Assembly (NCBI GenBank): GCA_022578605.1
Contig: MU394072.1
Span: 434,001 to 498,000, forward strand
DNA length: 64,000 nt
Direction: 5' to 3'
Source: Camillea tinctor
Lineage: Eukaryota > Ascomycota > Sordariomycetes > Xylariales > Xylariaceae
Shown: in pieces, positions 12,669 to 25,670 of the stretch
Numbering within the stretch: position 1 is the stretch's first letter
How the letters are laid out: each line of letters starts with the position of its first letter
The notes under the pieces: generated by a model
Database searches by the model: none
What the model was told of the DNA's origin: nothing
Seen by the model: only the letters and a program-made list of their open reading frames with translations
Translations under genes and position numbers: made by a program

Positions 12669-13678
12669 CTAGAAGAGAAGAGAGCACCAAAGAAAATTAG
12701 CTTCCTATATCATTACTATTCCTAAGGACGGTGGTGAGATTTATCAACACATACCTCTACGGGATACCGGTCGCTGGATAATAATTTTGCCACCGTCGGA
12801 GTATCTTATTGTAATAGAGCTCCGTTTGTGGTGGATCCCATGTTCAGGGCCGCGAGCACTGGCACGCCGGGCAGGAGAGGGAGTAGACATCAATATAGAT
12901 CTTCACTAAGCAGACGGTTGAAGGCAGGGGCCAGGTTGACAGGAGAAATATAATATATTGCCTATGCCCATGCATGTAATTTAGGTAGCTTATTTAAATA
13001 TTTACCCTTCGATGGGGACGAATTCATGAGTGCAGTCTTTATTGATTTCCACTTCCTTCCACTGGTATGCTTGTCTAAGTCTTAAGTTCTTGTTTGTCGC
13101 CATTGAAGCATAAAGTGATACTCATAGTGAGACATGGTCAGATCGATGTTATCTCTTTGATTTTTATTTGAGTTTCTGTCAAAAACTGTATACTCATGCT
13201 CTGTTTATGATGATCACATAATTCCCAAAGAACCAACATCTCCTTCTTTGCATACTGTTGCAAATCCAAGTCCTTATGCTAATAGGCGAAGTGGTGCTGG
13301 TTTTTATAACCCAAAATCCCAGGCTTTATTCGTCCACTATAAAGCAAGACAACATGGCCAATATTCTGCAACTTTGCGAGACCTATTTTCAGAAACACGG
13401 CTTGTTAGACGGAACACACCTATAATTTAAAAGGTTATATTTAGTTCATCAATATTTTGTCTATATTCCCTATATGTTTTCACACCTAAAACAGCTCCAT
13501 ATTCGTTCAGTCTATCGGAATGACAACTTTTCTCTTCTTATAGATATATAGAGACCAATAGATACTTGATCATTATATATATCGAACCCTTCTCTAAGGG
13601 AACGTCTCGTATGGCAATTTCGTGATTCTTGGTAGACAATTGACACGAAACTATCTACTTATATTTACTTCAATCGTT
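12669..13678. other. Intergenic 1.0 kb
   Basis: This AT-rich stretch holds the probable 5' exon and promoter of the preceding minus-strand gene (12.7-12.9 kb). A 60-codon ORF at 13248-13430 has no supporting feature. From 13.4 to 13.68 kb it is the 3' flank of the MFS gene. Confidence 0.5.
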
Positions 13679-15633
13679 TTAGCTACTAGTTTTCCGCAAC
13701 CCGTGACCGTTAGCAAATAACGCTGCGCAAATAGATACAACTGTAAATGCCGTTGACGCTGCGAATGAGTATCGAAGCCCCTCGTAGTACACCATTCGGG
13801 CTTTAAGCTGGATATCGGGTGGAAGTTTACGCAGTGCTTCAACCGAATGACGAATGGCATCAATCACCTGCATCAGTATCTATCAGTGTCCAAATTTCGT
13901 ATACGCGTGTTCACAGTATTATGAAAGGGTCATACTGTCCATTTATCTGGTACATCGCTCAAAGCGTCAGGAAGACGGACGCTGAGCGTAGTCTGGACGA
14001 TTGCAGAGGTGATAGACACTCCCCAAACCGTACCAAGAGATCGAATAAGGTAAACAGTCGATGCAGATACCGCATGATCTAGACTTGGGTTAGCAAGAAC
14101 TGTCTTGGCGAGGATTATTAGTGACTGACCTGCATGTTCGAAAGTTGCGAGGGAGGTGAACAATATTCCAGGATAGATGATACCCTGACCTAGATTCGCA
14201 GGGAATATATAGACATAATACTTCCAATTAGCATCCATAAATTTGAGAGATGTTACTAAGGCATTTCCAATAGCCATGAGAACAGCGCCTATCCGGACAA
14301 GCGTTATGAGCTTTCCCCATCGCGACATGACAACACCCGCTATCAGACCACCTATAGGAGTTGCGAGCGATGGAATAGCGAGACGACCACCTGCCGTAGT
14401 AGCAGAGTCCATCAAGACAACTTGAAAGAATAATGGTAGCATGAAGAGATACTTAGAGGATTTTAGCGATTGTTTCATGTATATGTCGTGCTGGGAATCA
14501 CTTACAGCATAAGCAGAGAGCCCCGCGCATACGTTCGCCAGTTGAATCGTCATTGGTAACTTTCCTCTCAGCAGGCGAAGCGGAATAATGGGTATTGCTG
14601 ACGTCTTTGCTTCAACGAGAAGAAAGAGGCCAAGAAGTATAAAGCTTCCAACTAGTGACCCGATAACCCACGGACTATCCCATGGTAATTCGTTGCCACC
14701 TAAACTCAACCCAATGAGCTGTGTGGAAATGGCTACGACTAGAAGCAAGGCCCCTGAAAAATCGACTCTTTTCCAAGTTTCTCCAAAACTCGATCTTCCG
14801 ACCAAGTCATTTTGCTGGTTCTTAACAACTATCCAGCCAAGAATTAAGGCGATTATAGATACTGGAACTTGCTACTGCCCATTAGAATTACCTAGCATAT
14901 GACTTCGATCGTGCGACCTACCAGAAGAAAGCACCATCTCCATCCGATGTTGTCGGCGATGGAACCCCCAAACGAGGCTCCACAAACAGCACCGAAGCCG
15001 AACATTCCATTTTGAAGGGCCTGATACATCCCTCGCTTTCGGAAGGGTATCATATCTGAGTTTACAATTGTCGCTAAGATTTGGTAAGTACGATATCATA
15101 CTTTCTTCGCTGGAGAAGCACTGACCCATTGTCATAAGCCCGCCTCCGCCAAAGCCAGTCAAGGCTCTCATGCAATTGAGCAAGACTATATCATTAGCGA
15201 GGCCACATCCCAAACAGCCCACAGCGAATGTAATGGTTGAGATGAAGAAACATATGCGACGGCCGAATATATCGGACACACGACCGTAAAGTGGCTGGAA
15301 GGCGGTACTCGTTACAAGGTAAGAAGTGGTCAGCCAGGATGCAGTATTCGTAGCATCAAACTCAGAGCTGATAACTGCATAAGTGGCAGCGGTGATAGTC
15401 CCATCGAAGCCATAAAGGAAGACATTCGACATGATTGCTATCTCGATCCAAATGAAATGCCGTGGTGGTACCCAATTATCTTCAGGAGGAGGTGAACCAA
15501 GTAAGGGCTGATGTTCCCCCGCCGCCGTTTCGGGGTCATGAAAACTGTTTTCTGGTGACAAAGCACTTCCTCCTCCATTAGAAACAAGACCAGCACCATG
15601 TTGGGTCGTGGATGGTGTCCTGGATCTAGTCAT
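13679..15633 (-). CDS. MFS transporter, DHA2 (14-TM) family
   Basis: Six minus-strand exons (15633-15126, 15073-14922, 14871-14506, 14451-14130, 14078-13936, 13867-13679) encode 559 residues, the expected size for 14-TM drug:H+ antiporters. The N-terminal 55 residues are hydrophilic. The antiporter motif A, GRVSDIFGRR, is at 117-126, and a GGGLMTMATIVNSDMIP block follows TM4, as in the fungal Vba/multidrug subgroup. Known relatives export drugs, siderophores or metabolites, or load basic amino acids into the vacuole. The substrate is not predictable. All five introns are 49-68 nt and keep the frame. It lies about 4.5 kb from the first UstYa-like gene across an AT-rich gap, so a link to that cluster is possible but not supported by spacing. 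Confidence 0.92.
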
Positions 15634-18600
15634 GATTACATGCGAAACCAATATCGTTCAGAATGGAAGCTGGAAAAAATTGGTATGATGAATGTTTTTG
15701 ACTATGATGATCTGCTATGTCTAGGTTGGAAATACCTCTGGAATAGCTCTAGGTAATGGAAGAAATTTTGATTCAAGTCGCAGATAAGATAAAATACCTT
15801 GCACTTGCATGGTGTCGAGAATCGGGTGCCCTTATTCAAGGTGGTCTATCATACATACGTCTGTACCCGGCAGTCTAGCACTGTATGAATCCGCCTAGGT
15901 TAGACTAGATGGATATATTTTCTATTATGTCCTAGTTTCCTATTTCGGTGATTCGGATCGATAGAACATCCATATTTGGATTTCTGATAGACCGAGCTTG
16001 TGCCTGATCATCTCAGGAACATAAGTATAAATCGTTGGAAATGGGGTCAGGATTAGAGGTCATTGTTGCGGATTGGCTACACCTCCCATATCAACTACGG
16101 GGAATCTGGTAACGCTAATAAATTATGTTCTATGTAAATCGATCTAAGCAAAGTACTTGGAAGGATCCCGCATCGTGTGGGGATTATTCAGACGAATAGG
16201 GGCTCGATCGCATCACGCAATGAGGGGCATGGTTCTTGCAATGACCACTACTCCCACGAGTTGGCATACTTACCCAATTGCGATTAATGGTCGGATAGAA
16301 ACTCAAAGTTTTTGGTGAGGAGGTAATTAATGAAGTAAGAGGCGATGGCAGCCCATACTAAATAATGTATCAACTTAGCCATCTCTTTCACCATCGTGAC
16401 TAGGTTATTCCTTCATGCGGCTCCACGATCCTCAACAAATTCTGTTTTTTACATGATATTCTCTCTCCATTCGATAGTCTTACAGTTACCACTCGTTTTA
16501 AGTAAAATCTAGATTTTTGTTTAAATATTTGTGAACTTCGCGGATAGATGAAATTCCATCTCACCTTCCTGGGGTCCATGGCGCCACGATGGTGAGGGGT
16601 TGGGTCATTCCAGAGTCTAATAGTCTAAGGATTCGGAATACGTGTGCTTGCACCTCTCGAATGCAGCTTCAGAGCCTCACCTAGCTTATGTATATATACG
16701 TAATAAATGCCATATACGGCTTGGGTTAGCCCTATTTCAGTCCTGAGGCTACCATATGTACTCACAGATGTAGGTTAAGCCATTGCCACCTTGAGGAATA
16801 AGTATTCTCCAAGGTCACATAAGCAGCCACGGCAAAGTAGTATGCGGGGGCCTAGACAACTAGGTTTTTAAAAGGCGGGCTATGTTAGAATGAGTCCTAC
16901 GGATGTGTATGGATGTATCAGCCTGATGTCATAAATGCCGGAGCAGTCTGCTAGTAATTCATTAGTTGAGATTAGGAGACAAGATCTATCCCGTTTATTG
17001 CCATAGACGATGTAGCATAACTTATAGATTAAGCGCAGTTTGAACTGATAATAAGTCTTCAAATCCCAATTCATGTACGCAACTACGAAACAGTGGCAGT
17101 ACTGCTAGGCCGAGGCTCGAGTGCTGATAAGGATCATGCATACGGGAGGCGCAAAGCCCTCCTTGAGTCTCAGATGACTGGCCGCTAACGATACATCTAT
17201 CAGGGCGCATACAAAGTTGAATATGCAGGCAACGATGTCGATATACGAAATGTGACGAATAAAGTGGCACAATGTGGTACAGGTGATGTATACGGTGTAG
17301 AATGAGGCGCAAAAGGATGATGGGAAATATGTCGCGGAACCCCGTAGGTTAGGTTAGTCGGTTGTATAATAACCGCAACATCTGGGTTCATTTAGTTAAG
17401 TCTCTATCACGGTAGTATAATTACATCCAAATTATACAGTCAATATGCATAAATACTGCCCACAACAGGAGCTATGCTTGTTCATATTCAATTTGAAAAG
17501 CTTGTTGGTTTGTCGAACCATAGATTGTAACCCTAAGCAGTTGTACCAGGCAAAAGCAACCTTCTACTAGGTACCATATGCCATCGATTCGGAAACCTGA
17601 ACTTATACGTGACATAATATCCGACATTTTATTTCAGTTAGACCTCAGGTAGAAATCAACATTATATCGGTGTCGTATCTATCGGAAGTCACCCCAAAAA
17701 ATATGTCCCATTATTTAGGGTAAGGGTAGTCTAATTTATAGAAAAAATGCAAATTAATGGAAGCAACGTATTTAATTAAGTATAAATCCTCATATATTGA
17801 GCTTCTAGCATTACGTCCGATTTTGTTCTTAAGATATAGACAAGAATACTAATCCATAACCACCGCATGTTCTATACCTAACCAAAATTTCCAAATGAAA
17901 CCATGTGCGAACTTGGGCTAAGCATCTTGGTAGCTTTTCTAAATGTGAGCCCCAAATTACATGCAAAATTTGATCTTATATTTCAACTTACCCGAAGGGA
18001 CACAATCCAGCTTCTCTGTCGTATTGTTGATTTTGAAGTTCACTGTTAAGGGAATCTAAATATGTACTTACTTTGACGCAATTTCATGATTAATACAGCC
18101 TTCAAGATGTGAACTGTAATTCCCTTGATAAGTACTTTCAAGATCATGGAAGTTTGAGTACTTACGTATCTTGATTTTCTCGCCCATCCGGAATAGGGGC
18201 GGATGAGGACAGGCTCCCTATGAGGGTAAGGATCAGAGCTGCTAAATGGACTAAATGCATAGTGAATTTGAATCAAACGGAAGTATGATATAGGTAGAGG
18301 AATCACAATGTAAATATTAGAGAGGATAGTCAAGATAGATGGAGAGAGAGGGGATATTTGTATTAAAAGGCACGCATGACTCACTAATCAGTAGATATAA
18401 TTTATGAAAAGAGAAAAAAACTACTGTATAGGTAGTATCAAAACACACAAATTGAGATGACATACTACCCTATCCATGTAGCTAATATATTCGTTAACTC
18501 GTAAACTGTGAGTCGTCTATAACAAAGGGGTGGATGTAATGTGAATGGTTAGATAAGCTTGTAGGCACTGAGTTAATAAACGCATAGGATCTGCAACAGT

Positions 18601-18777
18601 AAAACATAACGTATTATTTCTTGGATGCCAGTGTAATGTTGTACGATTAATTGGGATTAATCATGTCGTATCTACCTTAGACAGCAGGATGGGGGTTGAA
18701 CTCGATGAAGCAATCAAGAGCGTATGTTTGTTGCACAGCGTCGTCCCTGGACCGATCACTGTCTATTCCGAGACTAA
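15634..18777. other. AT-rich gene-poor region, 3.1 kb
   Basis: Stop codons occur frequently in all frames. TA-rich words dominate and no ORF exceeds about 110 codons or shows a motif. I could not align any part to a transposon family by eye. It may be old repeat DNA worn down by point mutation. The proximal 300 bases probably hold the MFS promoter. Confidence 0.55.
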
Positions 18778-19549
18778 TTAAACATCCTTCCAAGGTGCCG
18801 TATCCACGCCGGGACGATAATCATGGCCGACCGGACGCCACATGATGACAACACGTAGGTCATCTTTTGCATAGTCCTGCCATCTCTCACTCGGGTTTGG
18901 AACGGCTACATCCGGTTCGAGACCATCAATATTGCCAAACCCATACTTCTCGTAGATGGGTATAGCAAATGGAACAGACTCCACGCAAGTCTCTACCCCG
19001 AGTTCATCGGCTTTCTTGATACCCCAATTGGTCAGCATCCTGCCAGCACCTCGCCTGCGGTGGTCGGGGTGCACAACCAATTGCTCCAGTTCTGATTGGA
19101 TCCGTTAGAGTAATCTCGCGAATCGCCTAGTTTATAGTAGACTTACCAATATGAGGTCGCGTCATTCTAACCTTCATGAATTCCTTCAAGCTTGTTAAGA
19201 GCTTTTCACAGAATTGCTTCTCTTCGGTGAAGTCAGATTGCCAGTAAGCGTTGATTGGCTGCTGTGCCTTTCCGAGATCATCAATTGTCTCACGTATCTC
19301 CCACTCAGCGGCACCGATGATTTTGCCAGATTCTGAATCGGTGACTTTAACCCAGTGGAGGTTGTCATGGGACTTCCAGTTCTTCACCATGCGAGCCTTC
19401 GCAGCCTCAACGGCAGCATCGGGGGTCGTGTGGATAGGAATGAACCACCGTCGAAGTGAGTTGAAAGGCTCGCCGAAGGCCTCCCAGAGTACGGGCAGGA
19501 TTTGATCGAAATCCTGCTCGTCCTTCACTTCTTCCAGTACCAGAGGCAT
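18778..19549 (-). CDS. GNAT-family N-acetyltransferase
   Basis: Two exons (19549-19147, 19091-18778), joined over a 55-nt intron, give 238 residues. The acetyl-CoA binding segment LVVHPDHRRRGAGRML (consensus Q/RxxGxG/A) is clear, preceded by the beta-strand with IGAAEWEI and followed by ESVPFAIPIYEKYGFG, the usual C-terminal signature (Y-x-x-x-GF). Such fungal stand-alone GNATs acetylate small amines or amino acids, and the substrate is unknown. The gene is divergent from the UstYa-like gene at 20.2 kb across a 636-bp shared upstream region. That would allow co-regulation and N-acetylation of a peptide product, but this is only a neighbourhood argument. Confidence 0.88.
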
Positions 19550-20185
19550 AATGACGGTGTAGATTTGTACTAGAAAGGGTGACAGGACGTTCGTTAGAGC
19601 TGAATTGGGATGCTTTGGCTGAGATACTTAGGAAGCAGAATTTCCGTGACATCGTTAGCTTTTTCAAAGAAGAGGGTAGAATGTACGACGAGGCTCTGGC
19701 TAGGGGTTTCATCCCCTTGCATCCAACTCATTACCCCATTTAGGGCGGTATCTGAAGTAGTCAATATGATACGACTTTTTGGTTACATGCATATCCTTGT
19801 CTCTCAACCCTCAGGCCATAGGTGGGTATGTTTGTCGCTGACTTGTAGCACCAACTGTGCCCCAAAGACCAATGCATAGTAACCTGAATCATGTAATACA
19901 TCAAACTAGCATATGAAAAGGGTCTATAGTGATAAGAGCTGGTCAAACGTAGTACATGGTGAAAACAATGTAAGCCGCAGAAATCTGATATCATTTTGAC
20001 TCAGACAGCTAGGTCTTTGATTCTTGCTGAGAATCTGCACTTGTAATCCATATAGAGGAGATTCAAATTCCAGCATGCTGGTTAAGTAGGCTGGGAATAT
20101 AGATTTAATTGTTTGAGTAGTGCTTTCAACTTCATCCATGCTGTTTAGATTTTGGTGTTTAGGAGAATTTGTCAAGTGTGTCAAG
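19550..20185. other. Shared upstream region of the GNAT and first UstYa-like gene
   Basis: 636 bp between divergent start codons. It is AT-rich and no ORF is supportable. It presumably contains both promoters. I found no obvious palindromic zinc-cluster site. Confidence 0.5.
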
Positions 20186-21033
20186 ATGTCCTACCAACCC
20201 CTCCAACAAGACTTTGACGACCAAAAAGAAGGAGTTCTTAAAGAGTCTTTCTGTTTAATCGACTCAAAATGGCTGCAGTTGAAGCGATATCTATATATTG
20301 TTGTTGTCGTTATTCTTCTTCTATCAAACTCTGTACTCCTCTGGCGCCAAGGGCATCATCGGTCTTCCGACAATTCACTGTCATATTGTACGTATATCTT
20401 CGCCGCACACTCTGCATGAAACGAGTCTCTAAATATAAGTAGGGGGTTCTAACCAAATCATAATGAAACCTTTTTATTGGACTACTGAATTCTCTAATGA
20501 GAATAAAACCGAGACGAGTCCTCTATGGAAAGAACTTTTCCCTAGTAAGTGAGCCATTCTGTTGCTGAGAACAGTTTCTAATGGCCTGTTCATAGTTGGT
20601 GACGGCCTTGTCTCAATCCACGATGACTGGGCAGCTTCCCAACAGCTTCCAATGAGCATCAAACGGTATAAATCTTCGACAGAGAGTATTTATCTTGTCG
20701 CTGCGTATCATCAATTACATTGCCTTGTAAGTCGAAGCATGTAAATTTCTTGAAATCTAGTAATAACACGCATAGGCTATTATTCGCTCCGTAGTCTATC
20801 ACTTGAAAGAGGGTGTACCGTTAAGTGTTCCTTTCGGACATGCTACACACTGTCTAGACTCTCTTAGACAATCCGCCATGTGTCACGCTGATGATACTCT
20901 ATTATATACCGTGGATACTCATTCATACGGGGATGGACAAGCCAGAACATGTAAAGATTGGGGGGCTCTTGCTCGCTGGACAAAAGAGCATAGGATATAT
21001 GTAGAAGAATATGACACGGTGGAGCGAGATTAA
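20186..21033 (+). CDS. UstYa-like oxidase (DUF3328), copy A
   Basis: Four exons (20186-20387, 20443-20544, 20596-20726, 20776-21033) encode 230 residues. An N-terminal cytosolic tail is followed by one transmembrane segment at about 35-53. Both hallmark motifs are present: HQLHC at 140-144 and HATHC at 167-171, the latter leading into LDSLRQSAMCHAD. UstYa proteins catalyse oxidative cyclisation or related oxidations of fungal ribosomal peptides (ustiloxin, asperipin, phomopsin, cyclochlorotine-type pathways) and are proposed to use the HXXHC motifs for metal or redox chemistry. The first intron could end at 20439 or 20442 (difference one residue). The second intron was set to 51 nt because the nearer AG would make it only 30 nt. 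The region between the TM and the first motif is short. Neighbours: divergent GNAT, convergent Pth11-like gene. Confidence 0.9.
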
Positions 21034-21332
21034 TATTGTGGAACGATATGATTCCAGAGTCATTACTATATAATCTGGTCTACGATTAGGTATGGAGCAA
21101 AAGACATATGCCAATTGCCTTTAGGCAATTAGCTCTTATATGTACTGGAGACTAGCAATTCCATTGTATGTCCTGAACCCAGTGAATTATGACACTCAGT
21201 AGGTTCTGAAATAGGTTAGGTGGTAAGGGATGACGGTCAAGATACAGGTATAAGGTGTATCTGCAGCTCCATGTATATAAGAGACAAGTCCTCCCATAAC
21301 CCAGAGATAGTTGTTCACCTAATCAAGCAACC

Positions 21333-22573
21333 TCATATCCTCATTTCAACTGTGGGCACCTCGGTGCTGGTAGCATTTCCCGCCAACTTCAACCAGCTCG
21401 TCGTGTCCTTGAGATATCCTCGACTGTGTAAATCATCCAGAGAGAGGCCACGCCGACGAAAATGCTCAGCTTGCCATACGCCAGCCTGAAATATTAGATA
21501 CATGCTTGATAACGGGACTCGTGATAAACATACCTCAATAACTTCGAATAATGGCTTCACTGCGGGGATACAAGCAGACGAAATACTCATACAGACCTGG
21601 ACTTCAGTACACACGACGGAGATCCATATTCGGAATGATGGATCGTCTTGGGGCGATATAGGCACTAGATATACTAATCTGCATACTGATGCAATAATGA
21701 CACTAGACAGAAGTTAAATTAGTCCACCGTAACTGAAGCAAATAATATACGTACAGTGTACGTGGAGCGAAGCAGCCCACTACTACGAATTTTCGTGAGA
21801 GCGGAATCTGAACATTCCAAACGAGCATAATTGAAGCAATAATAATCAAGAGATCTGTAAGTATGTCGATGACGCCAAATGCGATCCAGAACCCGGACTC
21901 CGAATCTATCAGCATAAGGTAACTGGAAAAGGCTAGAGGGAATTACCTGATCAAAGCATCGTAATGTATATATCTCCCATACATGAGGGACCTGACACTG
22001 AAAAGCGCTTGCGAAAAAGAACGCCGCAGTGTTTATAGTGATTGCAATTACCAAGTAAAGGATGAAGCGCGACTGTTTGATATCGACGGCGATCTGGCGA
22101 ATAAAAACTAGGAGAGATAGTTTGACTAAGGATATCGAGGGGATATATAGTATGTCCGCTACATAACATGCCTGTAAAATGTGTGTTATAACTGGCACTT
22201 CGGTATATGAATCGACGTTGTGTTGTGCTGTAAGTTACCTTCTGAACAATATCAAGCTCCTGGGGGGATATGGAGCTGTTGCCGAGACCATTTGATGCTG
22301 CGATCCAGTACGCAAATGATAGCCCAAATGCAGACGCCTGCGTTTAGTTAGGGGGGTTTTATGGCTACATAGATATGTTATGCCTTGGGCAGCACCTACA
22401 GTGGCAAGCACCATGAGATAGTCATCCAGACGGAAGCGACGTAGTAAAACGAACTTTACGGATTGGCCCGAGAAGTACATGATCAGGAATGTTGTGGCAA
22501 GAAACCAGGTTGCGATGCTGACACCAGTTGCCTGACGCTCAGCAGTGATGAGCGGATACAGTTCTGAGTCCAT
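21333..22573 (-). CDS. Pth11-like integral membrane protein (fungal rhodopsin-type 7-TM domain), copy 1
   Basis: Six minus-strand exons (22573-22400, 22337-22239, 22171-21947, 21897-21755, 21702-21534, 21485-21333) encode 320 residues. The family pattern is clear: TM2 followed by RRFRLDDYLMVLA, the second TM pair with VADILYIPSISLVKLSLLVFI, a Cys in the loop before CFDQSGFW, then GFWIAFGVIDILTDLLII and a late CIPAVKPLF helix. There is no CFEM domain. Pth11-like proteins are candidate G-protein-coupled receptors or plain membrane proteins, and many sit in secondary-metabolite clusters with no proven role. The fourth exon needs the acceptor GATTCGGAG|TCC; two nearer AGs break the membrane frame. 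It is divergent from the amino-acid permease across 675 bp. The C-terminal tail is short (about 40 residues). Confidence 0.88.
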
Positions 22574-23248
22574 TCTGAACTTGCCGTGTGATGATAGCTG
22601 GAGGTGGTTAAGAGAAACGGAGATCAACTTGAAGAATAGAGGAATCTCCCAAGGTATTCGGTATACTGCCTTGCTTGGTATATTTCGTGTAATACTAGGT
22701 AAGTAAGTATTAATTCAGGTAGATCGAAGAATAATCTCTTCAAACATCCCTCCGTTGCAGGATTACCTCCCTGGAAGAGAATCCTGCACGGTATCAAAGC
22801 CAATATCGATACCCTGCACATTTGGGGAAACACATATGGATTCTGTATGTCGTAGTCTCTGTGAATGCCTAAGTACGATGTAACTATCACTTGTCTCACT
22901 TAGAGGGTACATGTTGTACACTGCTCAGTGATGGATGGCAATGTAGGTAGGCTGTGCACCGCAACTCCGACTTTGCCCGCTTAGGTCAACGAATCAACTT
23001 GCATATAATGTAAGGGTCGCATATTATCTGACATCAGCTAGTCGTTACACACAATAGTAGACGAGGAGACAGGGTTGGGAGAAGATCCCACCTTGATAAA
23101 CAGCTTTGAGCATCCCAACTTTCAGACGTCGACTATTTCATTTCCTCCATACCATTCTCTGAACATTAATTTTCACAAATAATTATAGGGCATCATACGA
23201 ATATACAACCAGTCCCTTACAATCGCCTGTCCTGGACATCTAGTTACG
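22574..23248. other. Shared upstream region of Pth11-like gene 1 and the permease
   Basis: 675 bp between divergent start codons. AT-rich. The ORFs seen are short and unsupported. Probably a bidirectional promoter. Confidence 0.5.
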
Positions 23249-25249
23249 ATGCAGAAACAAGAATGGAACGGGGTGATCCAGCAATTATCCAGGCGTGATG
23301 AAAGGCATTTATCACGTCTTGGGAAAAGACGTTAGTAGGCCGTAATTCAATTTTTCATGTAATAAGATCTGGACTAATCACATTCTACAGAGGTTTTAAA
23401 GGTAAACCACCTTATGTCAAGATATATATGGTAGTGGCCGAAAAAGGGTGTTGATCATCTTTAAGCGTCGTTTTGGCATGATATCTTTGCTAGGCCTATC
23501 TACGACTCTGATGCTTACATGGGAGGGAGTCCTAGTGTGAGTAAATCTTCCCGTGTCTGTCAATAGGACACTTCCGATAATTATATCATGTACAGATATA
23601 TGGGTTTCGGGCTAGCAAATGGTGGTAGTGCAGGCCTCATAACATCCTTTTTACTATCCTGGTTTGGGTTCCTATCTATCATGACTCCATTGGCCGAGCT
23701 TGCCTCGATGGCTCCCACGGCCTCGGGGCAATACCATTGGGTTTTCATATTAGCACCACGAAGCACTCGAAAACTGCTTAGTTACCTCACTGGTGAGTCG
23801 TTGGGGTAGACATCCTTCTAAGTACCCAAGCTCTGTCATTTCTAAATCTGGGCTAGGTTGGCTGTCGATCGCTGTCTGGCAATCCATGGTTACCATGGGT
23901 GGAGTTCTCTCCGCTACCCTCATTCAAGGCCTCCTTTATTTGAACTATCCCGATAGCTTCACGGCGGAAGGATGGCATGGCACACTACTTATATGGGCCA
24001 CTGTCGCCCTAGCATGGTTTGTGAACTCAACACTCGGCCGTTGGCTTCCTAAGATAGAGGGCTTCATTCTCTATCTGCATGTTCTTGGCTTCTTTGCCAT
24101 CACAATCCCTCTACTTCATCTCTCACAACGTGTAGATGCCGCGCAGGTTTTCACAACGTGGAGTAATGGAGGCGGATGGCCATCTATGGGACTGGCCTTT
24201 TTTGTTGGCATTGTCACAAACGTTGGCCCTTTTATTGGTATTGTTTCCATTGGCTCTCTATTCAACGATGATTCAACGTGTCCCAGTAGTGTCTAATTTA
24301 GTAATATAGGTGCGGACGGGGCGGTTCATATGGCTGAAGAGACCCAGAATGCTGCCATCGTCATACCATGGAATATTATCATTACTATAGTCTTTAACGG
24401 GCTGCTCGGGTTTGGCATGCTCGTCACAACACTATTTTGTATGGGAAGCATAGACTCAGCTATGGAAACGCCAACGGGATACCCATTTATCCAAATATTT
24501 TATATGTCTACTCTATCAACTACAGGCACTACACTTATGGTCTGTATTATCTTAGTCCTGTCCTACGCTGCCACATTTGGGCAATTTGCAGGCGCCTCTA
24601 GGCAGCTCTGGGCATTTGCCAGGGATCGTGGATCACCCTTCTCTAGGTGGCTTGTCCAAGTGAGTATATAACTTCACCATGCTATTAATAATGTGCGACT
24701 TACCATATCCTTCAATACATAGATTAGACCAAGATCCCTTCTCCCGTTGAATGCTGTGACAACTACATGTATCATCTCTGTCTTGCTAGGTTTTATTAAT
24801 ATAGGCTCCGAAACGGCACTTGAGAGCATATTGTCCTTCACTGCGTCATCATGGGAGGCTGCAGCGGCAATTCCTCTATCGCTTCTCTTATGGAACCGTA
24901 TAACCGGCAGGATTAAGACTCGATCACAACACTTAGATATCATAGACGCTGACACAGACTTCCCGCTTATCTGGGGCCCTTGGCGCGTTCCTGAGCCATT
25001 CGGCACTATTATCAATATTATAGGGCTATGCTGGATAAGCATCGCATTTTTCTTTAGCTTCTGGCCAAGCAGTGCCACAGTCACTCCAGCGACGATGAAT
25101 TACAGTGTCTTGATGACAGTGTTTTGGTTTCTCTTTGGAATTACTTATTATTTTGCCTACGGAAGAAAGGTGAGCTGCACCTTGACCTGTATCAAATTAT
25201 TGAAAACTATAATTGACAGATGGCGATTAGTATTATAATGGACCAATAG
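23249..25249 (+). CDS. Amino-acid/GABA-type permease (APC superfamily)
   Basis: Eight exons (23249-23330, 23391-23401, 23466-23536, 23596-23792, 23857-24237, 24310-24659, 24723-25169, 25220-25249) give 522 residues and about 12 hydrophobic segments. The N-terminus reads LGKRQVLKRRFGMISLLGLS, then TWEGVLVYMGFGLANGG, the signature of fungal amino-acid/choline/GABA permeases. PLAELASMAPTASGQYHW and HMAEETQNAA follow, matching conserved loops. The second exon is only 11 nt (AG GTT TTA AAG) and is needed to give QVLK in frame. The last exon adds eight or nine residues, shorter than usual, so the C-terminus is the least sure part. Likely role: uptake or compartment transfer of an amino acid or a small amine. 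It sits inside the UstYa gene group, so it may serve the same pathway. Confidence 0.88.
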
Positions 25250-25670
25250 TTGAAACAAGATAACCTCGTCACGGCCTAGGTGGGACTCATACCTACTCTT
25301 ACTACATAGGTTATTTAGGGATGGGATTTCAAGAGTAAATGGCACTTATGTGATGAAAAGGGGAGGGTGGGGGTATGGAGGAAATTATGGCTCAATGCGC
25401 GCTTGAGAAGATCAACCCGACAAAACAGTCATGATTAGAGAAACCGAGTCAGCCAGGAGCTGCACTTGTGAATGAAGTGTATTCTTCCCTAGTCCGCGTA
25501 CATTGGATACGTAGATGAGATGTGTGAACAGAGTCGTCAATTGAACATCGGAATGATTTCAAACATCCAGCGTTTTCCAGCCGAACACTTGCTAGTATAG
25601 TTGACTGCACCCATTGCTCTTGTGGTTTGGAACCTGATACTAGTAGGATTCATGTTGTAGTCGAAACTAG
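25250..25670. other. Intergenic
   Basis: No coding signal. A G-rich patch lies at 25357-25380. This is the 3' flank of the permease and the upstream side of the ankyrin remnant. Confidence 0.5.

Noticed and set aside
11529..12700. Plus-strand ORFs rich in Gly/Arg/Val at 11.5-12.7 kb
   Set aside because: They mirror the GC-rich low-complexity minus-strand exon, which has the better-defined acceptor site.
17022..18384. Minus-strand ORFs of 96-112 codons in the AT-rich spacer
   Set aside because: No start context, motif or protein-like composition; several are mostly Ile/Ser/Tyr from AT-rich DNA.
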